A stretch of DNA of 64,000 bases, from NCBI GenBank assembly GCA_018821435.1, contig JAHJME010000009.1:62001-126000 (forward strand), written 5' to 3'. Below are positions 59,519-64,000 of this stretch, in pieces. A model generated the notes under the pieces. That model was not told the origin of the DNA. It was given only the letters and a program-made list of their open reading frames with translations, and ran no database searches. Every line of letters begins with the position of its first letter. Positions within the stretch are counted from its first letter, which is position 1. Made by a program: the position numbers and the translations under genes. The DNA is from Alphaproteobacteria bacterium (GTDB lineage: Bacteria > Pseudomonadota > Alphaproteobacteria > Caulobacterales > Caulobacteraceae).

Positions 59519-60927
59519 TTGCCGAGCGCTTCCAGCTCGGCCGGCAGGGCATAGGCCCATGTGGTGATGTCCCCGGCCCCCAGCAGCACGACCAGGTCGC
59601 CCTCGGACGCCTCCTCGCGGATCACCCCGGCCAACTCGGCGGGCGATCCCAGCGGCAGCACCCGGCGGTGGCCGTAGCGGCGCAGGCCGTCCACCAGGCT
59701 GTCCTTGCTCACGCCCTCCAGCGGCGCTTCGCCCGCGGCGTAGACGTCGGCCACGATCACCGTGTCGGCGTCGGCGAAACAGGCGCTGAACTCGTCGAAC
59801 AGGTCGCGCAGGCGCGAGTAGCGGTGCGGCTGGACCACGGCGATCACCTTGCCGCCCGTCACCGCGCGCGCGGCCTTCAGCACCGAGGAGATCTCCACCG
59901 GGTGATGCCCATAGTCGTCGACGATGCGCACGCCGTTCGCCACGCCGGTGGTGGTGAAGCGCCGCTTCACGCCGCCGAACTCGGCCAGGCCCTTGCGGAT
60001 GCCCGCTTCATCCATGCCCAGCTCGCGCGCCACGGCCACGGCGGCCAGCGAGTTCAGCACATTGTGGTGTCCGGCCATCGGCAGGTGCAGGTCCACGTAC
60101 CGCAGCGGCTCGCCCTCACGCGGCCGGATCACCGCGTCATAGCGGGCGCCGTCCGGACCCATGGTGATGTTCTCGGCCCGCACCTCGGCCTGCGGATTGA
60201 CGCCGTAGGTCACCAGCCGGCGGTTCTCGACTCTCGAGGCCATGGCCAGCACCTCGGCGTGGTCGGTGCAGATCGCCGCGAAGCCGTAGAACGGGATGTT
60301 CTCCACGAAGTCGCGGAAGGCCTTCTTCACCGCTTCGAAGTCGCCGTAGTGGTCCAGGTGTTCGGGGTCGATGTTGGTGACCACGGCGGCGGTGGACTTC
60401 AGCTTCAGGAACGTGCCGTCGCTCTCGTCGGCCTCGACCACGATCCACTCACCGGTCCCGACCTTGGCGTTGGTGCCGTAGGTGTTGATGATCCCGCCGT
60501 TGACCACCGTGGGGTCCAGACCGCCGGCGTCCAGCAGCGAGGCGATCATCGAGGTGGTGGTGGTCTTGCCGTGCGTGCCGCCAACGGCCACGGAGAACTG
60601 CAGCCGCATCAGCTCGGCCAGCATCTCGGCCCGGCGCACCAGCGGCAGGCGACGCTCGCGCGCGGCCACCATCTCCGGATTGTCGGCCTTCACCGCGGTC
60701 GAATAGACGACGGCATAGGCGCCTTCGACATTAGCCGGGTCCTGGCCGATGAAGATCTTCGCGCCCAGCTTCTCCAGCCGCTCGGTGTTGGCGCTGGCCT
60801 TGGCGTCGGAGCCCTGCACCGTATAGCCGGTGCGCATCATGATCTCGGCGATGCCGCTCATGCCGATGCCGCCGATGCCGATGAAGTGCACGGGGCCGAT
60901 TTCGAAGGGAACGGGGCGTCGCGTCAT
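59515..60927 (-). CDS. murC: UDP-N-acetylmuramate--L-alanine ligase
   Basis: 470 residues. N-domain [20 protein letters not shown]; Mur ligase P-loop [40 protein letters not shown]-type region [12 protein letters not shown]. Adds L-Ala to UDP-MurNAc. Last of the murG-murC spacing of 83 bases with no clear terminator. Confidence 0.97.
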   Translation of the reverse strand: MTRRPVPFEIGPVHFIGIGGIGMSGIAEIMMRTGYTVQGSDAKASANTERLEKLGAKIFIGQDPANVEGAYAVVYSTAVKADNPEMVAARERRLPLVRRAEMLAELMRLQFSVAVGGTHGKTTTTSMIASLLDAGGLDPTVVNGGIINTYGTNAKVGTGEWIVVEADESDGTFLKLKSTAAVVTNIDPEHLDHYGDFEAVKKAFRDFVENIPFYGFAAICTDHAEVLAMASRVENRRLVTYGVNPQAEVRAENITMGPDGARYDAVIRPREGEPLRYVDLHLPMAGHHNVLNSLAAVAVARELGMDEAGIRKGLAEFGGVKRRFTTTGVANGVRIVDDYGHHPVEISSVLKAARAVTGGKVIAVVQPHRYSRLRDLFDEFSACFADADTVIVADVYAAGEAPLEGVSKDSLVDGLRRYGHRRVLPLGSPAELAGVIREEASEGDLVVLLGAGDITTWAYALPAELEALGK

Positions 60928-61010
60928 GCCGCAGTCCTAAAACGCTTCACGCGAGGACGAAAGAGCCGGCCACCCTCCCCCTGCTCGTCAGGCCACGGAC
61001 GACCTGAAGC

Positions 61011-62105
61011 TTATTTGCGCGCCGTCGCCTCGACCACGTCCGCCAGTCGCTCGGCGGCGTCAGGGATCGCCACCGACCGCGACGCAGCTGCCATGCGAGC
61101 CAGGCGCTCGGGGCTATTCAGCAGTTTCTCCAGCGCGCCGGCCAGGGACTCCACGGTGAGCTGGCTCTCGCGGGCCACCTCGGCGCCGCCGGCGTCGGCC
61201 AGCAGTTTGGCGTTCTGGCCCTGGTCGTCGTCGATGGCGATGGCGAGGGGGACGAGGATCGCCGGCTTCCCCGCCACGGCGAACTCGCAGACCGTGCCGG
61301 CGCCCGAGCGGCCGATCACCAAGTGGGCGTCGCGCAGGCGGCTGGCGATGTCGCGGAAGAATGGCGCGATCTCGGCGTCCACCAGGGCGTCGCGATAGGC
61401 CCGCCGGGCGGTGTTCATCGATTCCACGCGCGTCTGCTGCTGGACGATCAGCCGCTTGCGCAGGTCCTCGGGTAGGGCCTTCACCGCCTCGGGCACCAGC
61501 TCGGACAGCAGGCGCGCGCCCTGACTGCCGCCGGTGACCAGCAGGCGCAGGGGGCCATTGGGTTCTGGCGGGACGTAGGGGATCTCGGCTAGGGCCCGGA
61601 TCGGCGGGCGCACCGGATTGCCGACCACCTTGGCGCGGCCGCCCACATTCCCCGGCGCCTTGTTCAGGGTCGGAAACGCGCAGGCCACGGTCTGGACGTG
61701 GGGCGCCAGGAGCCGGTTGGCCCGGCCCATCACCGCGTTCTGCTCGTGGATCACCGTCGGGCGGCGGTCCATCACCGCGGCCACCAGCGCCGGCGCCGAC
61801 GGATAGCCGCCGAAGCCCACCACCACGTTAGGATCGATCTCGCGGAAGACGGCCCGCGCCTGCAGCGCGCCGCGCATCACCGCGAAGCCCGCCCGCATCA
61901 TGCCGATGGGGTCGCCCGGTCGGAACGTCGCCGCCGACAGGCCGATGCGCCGCTCGGCCGGGAAGTCCTGGGCCAGCCCTGCCACCCGCTCGTCCGAGGC
62001 CAGCACGATGCCCCAGCCGCGCGCGATCAGGGCCTCGGCCAGGGCCTGGGCGGGAAACAGGTGGCCCCCGGTTCCCCCGGCGGCGACGACAGCGATCTTA
62101 CGCAT
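61011..62105 (-). CDS. murG: UDP-GlcNAc-lipid I transferase
   Basis: 364 residues. GT28 N-terminal GGTGGHLFPAQALAEALIAR and VVGFGGYPSAPALVAAV. C-terminal donor site GRSGAGTVCEFAVAGKPAIL and LAIAIDDDQGQNAKLL. Converts lipid I to lipid II at the inner face of the cytoplasmic membrane. The start ATG lies 12 bases after ftsW's stop. Confidence 0.97.
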   Translation of the reverse strand: MRKIAVVAAGGTGGHLFPAQALAEALIARGWGIVLASDERVAGLAQDFPAERRIGLSAATFRPGDPIGMMRAGFAVMRGALQARAVFREIDPNVVVGFGGYPSAPALVAAVMDRRPTVIHEQNAVMGRANRLLAPHVQTVACAFPTLNKAPGNVGGRAKVVGNPVRPPIRALAEIPYVPPEPNGPLRLLVTGGSQGARLLSELVPEAVKALPEDLRKRLIVQQQTRVESMNTARRAYRDALVDAEIAPFFRDIASRLRDAHLVIGRSGAGTVCEFAVAGKPAILVPLAIAIDDDQGQNAKLLADAGGAEVARESQLTVESLAGALEKLLNSPERLARMAAASRSVAIPDAAERLADVVEATARK

Positions 62106-62117
62106 GGTCCAGCGCCC

Positions 62118-63293
62118 TCAAGCGTACGTGCCGGCCTTGGCCAGGCCTTCGTTGGGGGTGTAGGCGCCCGGACGGCGGCGGGTCAGGGCCAGCGCCAGGC
62201 CCATGGTCAGGCCCATGGCGATCATCGACGAGCCGCCATAGCTGATGAACGGCAGGGTCATCCCCTTGGTGGGGATCAGGTTGAGGTTCACGGCCACGTT
62301 GATGATCGCCTGCTGGCCCACCAGCACGAACAATCCGGCGGCGGCGACCTGCTCGAAGGGATCGCTCAGTTTCATGGCGCGATAGAGGCCGCGCACCACG
62401 ACGAAGGCGAATAGCGACACCAGGAGCAGGCTGAAGATAAGCCCGTACTCCTCGGCGCCGACCGAATAGATGAAGTCGGTGTGCAGGTCGGGGACGTGGC
62501 GCTTCATCACGCCCTCCCCCGGACCCCGGCCGAAGAAGCCCCCGGCGGCGATGGCCTCGGCGGCGCGGTCCACCTGGTGGGTGTCGGCCTTGTCGGGACT
62601 CAGGAACCGGTCGACCCGGCTGGCCACGTGCGGGAACAGGAAATAGGTCGACGACAGGCCGGCGACGGCCGTGGCGCCCAGCAGCATCACCCACGACATC
62701 GGCACGCCCGCCATCCAGAAGGCAGCGCCGAAGGCGATGGTGATCAGCACCGTCTGGCCGACGTCGGGCTGGATCAGCAACAGGCCGATGGAGACGACGT
62801 AGAGGGCGAAGGCGATGGAGACGCCGGGCACCCCCTGCCCCTTCTGCCCCTCGGCGAACATCCAGGCGACCAGGATGATCAGCGCCGGCTTCATGTACTC
62901 CGACGGCTGGAAGGTGAAGCCGCCGAACTCCAGCCAACGGGTGGCCCCCTTGGCGTTGTGGCCGATGAACGGCAACGCGATCATCACCGCGATCGCCGCC
63001 AGCCAGATCAGGAACGAGGCCCGGCGCACGCCCTTCACGTCCAGCATCGAGACGCTGATCAGCACCACCGCCGAGACGCCGGCGAACACGCACTGGCGCA
63101 CCGCGAAGTGGAAGGGATCGCCGATATTCATCCGCGCCGCCGCCGCCGGGCTGGCGGCAAACGACATCAGCACGCCGATGCCGATCAGCAGGGCGACGAC
63201 GCCCAGCATCCAGCGGTCGACGGTCCACCACCAAACCCCGACGGACGAGCGGTCGGAGCGCGGGAAAGCGTGGGCGTTACTGGCGGTCGTCAT
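62118..63293 (-). CDS. ftsW: Septal SEDS peptidoglycan polymerase FtsW
   Basis: 391 residues from ATG 63293, ten membrane helices. GLLLIQPDVGQTVLITIAFG, the long periplasmic loop (RVDRFLSPDKADTHQVDRA) and INVAVNLNLIPTKGMTLPFI-SYGGSSM are SEDS signatures, with the conserved Asp in QPD. It overlaps the murD stop by 17 bases. Acts with FtsI (PBP3). Confidence 0.96.
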   Translation of the reverse strand: MTTASNAHAFPRSDRSSVGVWWWTVDRWMLGVVALLIGIGVLMSFAASPAAAARMNIGDPFHFAVRQCVFAGVSAVVLISVSMLDVKGVRRASFLIWLAAIAVMIALPFIGHNAKGATRWLEFGGFTFQPSEYMKPALIILVAWMFAEGQKGQGVPGVSIAFALYVVSIGLLLIQPDVGQTVLITIAFGAAFWMAGVPMSWVMLLGATAVAGLSSTYFLFPHVASRVDRFLSPDKADTHQVDRAAEAIAAGGFFGRGPGEGVMKRHVPDLHTDFIYSVGAEEYGLIFSLLLVSLFAFVVVRGLYRAMKLSDPFEQVAAAGLFVLVGQQAIINVAVNLNLIPTKGMTLPFISYGGSSMIAMGLTMGLALALTRRRPGAYTPNEGLAKAGTYA

Positions 63294-64000
63294 GCGGCCC
63301 CCCGGTTTGCTTTGTGGGCGTCGTCTTGCCGGCGGCGATGGCGTTGACCGCGGCGCGGAACGCCTCGCCCCGGGCCTCGAAGTCGGCGAACTGATCGAAG
63401 GACGCGCAGGCCGGCGACAGCAGGACGACGGCGTCCTTGCCTGACTGGGCGGCGTCCTTGAAGGCGGCTTCGGCGGCGGCGGCAATGGTCCCGCTCTGCA
63501 CGGCCTCGGCCTTGCCCTTCAGCACCTGGGCGAAGGCGGGCGCGGCGGCGCCCACGAGGTAGGCCTTGATGACGCGCGGGAAGAGGTCGGCGAGGTCGTC
63601 GATCCCGTCGGTCTTCGGTTGCCCCCCGGCGATCCAATAGACCTTCGGATAGCTGGACAGCGCCTGGCGCGCAGCGTCGGCATTGGTGGCCTTGCTGTCG
63701 TTGACGAACCGCACCTTGCCGATGCTGCCGACGGTCTCCATCCGGTGCGCCAGGCCCGGGAAGGTCATCAGGGCGCGCGCGGCCGTGGCGGCCTCGATCC
63801 CCAGGCCCTTGGCTGCGGCGTAGGCGGCGGCGGCGTTCTGCCAGTTGTGACGGCCGGGCAGCGAGCGCGCGCGCTTCAGGTCGGCCACCTCGGCCGTGCG
63901 CTCGCCGGCGGCGTCGTACAGCAGGCCGTCCAGGGCGTAGACGCCCCGGCTCATCGCCTTGCTGGCCGAGATCGGCACGATGGTGCGCTTGTTGGCGGCG
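63277..64000 (-). CDS. murD: UDP-N-acetylmuramoylalanine--D-glutamate ligase, C-terminal part (cut by window edge)
   Basis: About 241 C-terminal residues are visible; the start is beyond base 64000. LPGRHNWQNAAAAYAAAKGL and FPGLAHRMETVGSIGKVRFV mark the end of the central domain and the start of the C-terminal domain; NDSKATNADAARQALSSYPK and SPACASFDQFADFEARGEAF are family-specific. Adds D-Glu to UDP-MurNAc-L-Ala. Leads directly into ftsW. Confidence 0.95.
   Translation of the reverse strand, partial: AANKRTIVPISASKAMSRGVYALDGLLYDAAGERTAEVADLKRARSLPGRHNWQNAAAAYAAAKGLGIEAATAARALMTFPGLAHRMETVGSIGKVRFVNDSKATNADAARQALSSYPKVYWIAGGQPKTDGIDDLADLFPRVIKAYLVGAAAPAFAQVLKGKAEAVQSGTIAAAAEAAFKDAAQSGKDAVVLLSPACASFDQFADFEARGEAFRAAVNAIAAGKTTPTKQTGGPHDDRQ

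Noticed and set aside
58610..59560. Longer murB start at 59560
   Set aside because: The extra 14 residues are unlike MurB; the ATG at 59518 overlaps the murC stop and gives normal length.

Overview
The window is GC-rich, densely coded DNA from an alphaproteobacterium, almost certainly a member of the Caulobacteraceae (Caulobacter or a close relative). Reasons: a division and cell-wall (dcw) cluster in Caulobacter-type order (murD-ftsW-murG-murC-murB-ddl-ftsQ-ftsA ... ftsZ-lpxC-bamD-recN-ligA, all on the minus strand), a full TTAA-N7-TTAA CtrA-type site and several GANTC (CcrM) sites upstream of ftsZ, several TonB-dependent receptors, a Coq4-family protein and a PEPxxWA-CTERM protein. No rRNA, tRNA, CRISPR array or transposase gene was recognised.

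Layout. 1-2180 (+): end of a TonB receptor, a ModE regulator and a secreted molybdopterin-binding-fold protein with a ModE-type operator in front of it, then a short PhnA-family protein. 2177-6338 (-): DMT transporter, leuA preceded by a leucine-rich leader peptide, a GST and a TVP38 membrane protein. 6495-8537 (+): an unknown two-repeat protein and an RTX protein, both apparently starting at TTG. 8653-14847: aspartate aminotransferase, DUF1801, M28 peptidase, small DUF proteins, Coq4, an RHH protein and a LytTR regulator. 14977-25234 (mostly +): UvrD helicase, two GIY-YIG proteins, CorA, PrmA, aminopeptidase P, a methyltransferase and several secreted unknowns. 25231-31606 (-): a response regulator, a TPR hybrid kinase with a degenerate receiver, and an S8 protease with heptad repeats and a probable C-terminal barrel.

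31905-64000 is the dcw region with three sets of extra genes. A Fur-box-preceded flavoprotein gene lies between bamD and lpxC. About 12 kb between ftsZ and ftsA holds a GMC oxidoreductase pair, a BlaI/BlaR1-ankyrin pair, a TetR-MFS-TonB receptor cluster and a divergent phytase/TonB receptor pair. A phosphatase, thioesterase and M28 peptidase lie between murB and ddl. The core genes make lipid-linked peptidoglycan precursors (MurD, MurC, MurB, MurG, Ddl), build the divisome (FtsW, FtsQ, FtsA, FtsZ), and supply outer-membrane functions (LpxC, BamD) and DNA repair (RecN, LigA).

The main less-expected signals are regulatory: a leu leader with a possible attenuator, ModE, Fur, BlaI and CtrA/CcrM candidate sites, and a weak Pho-like direct repeat at the phytase/receptor junction. 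All functional statements rest on reading motifs and gene context by eye; no database search was run.
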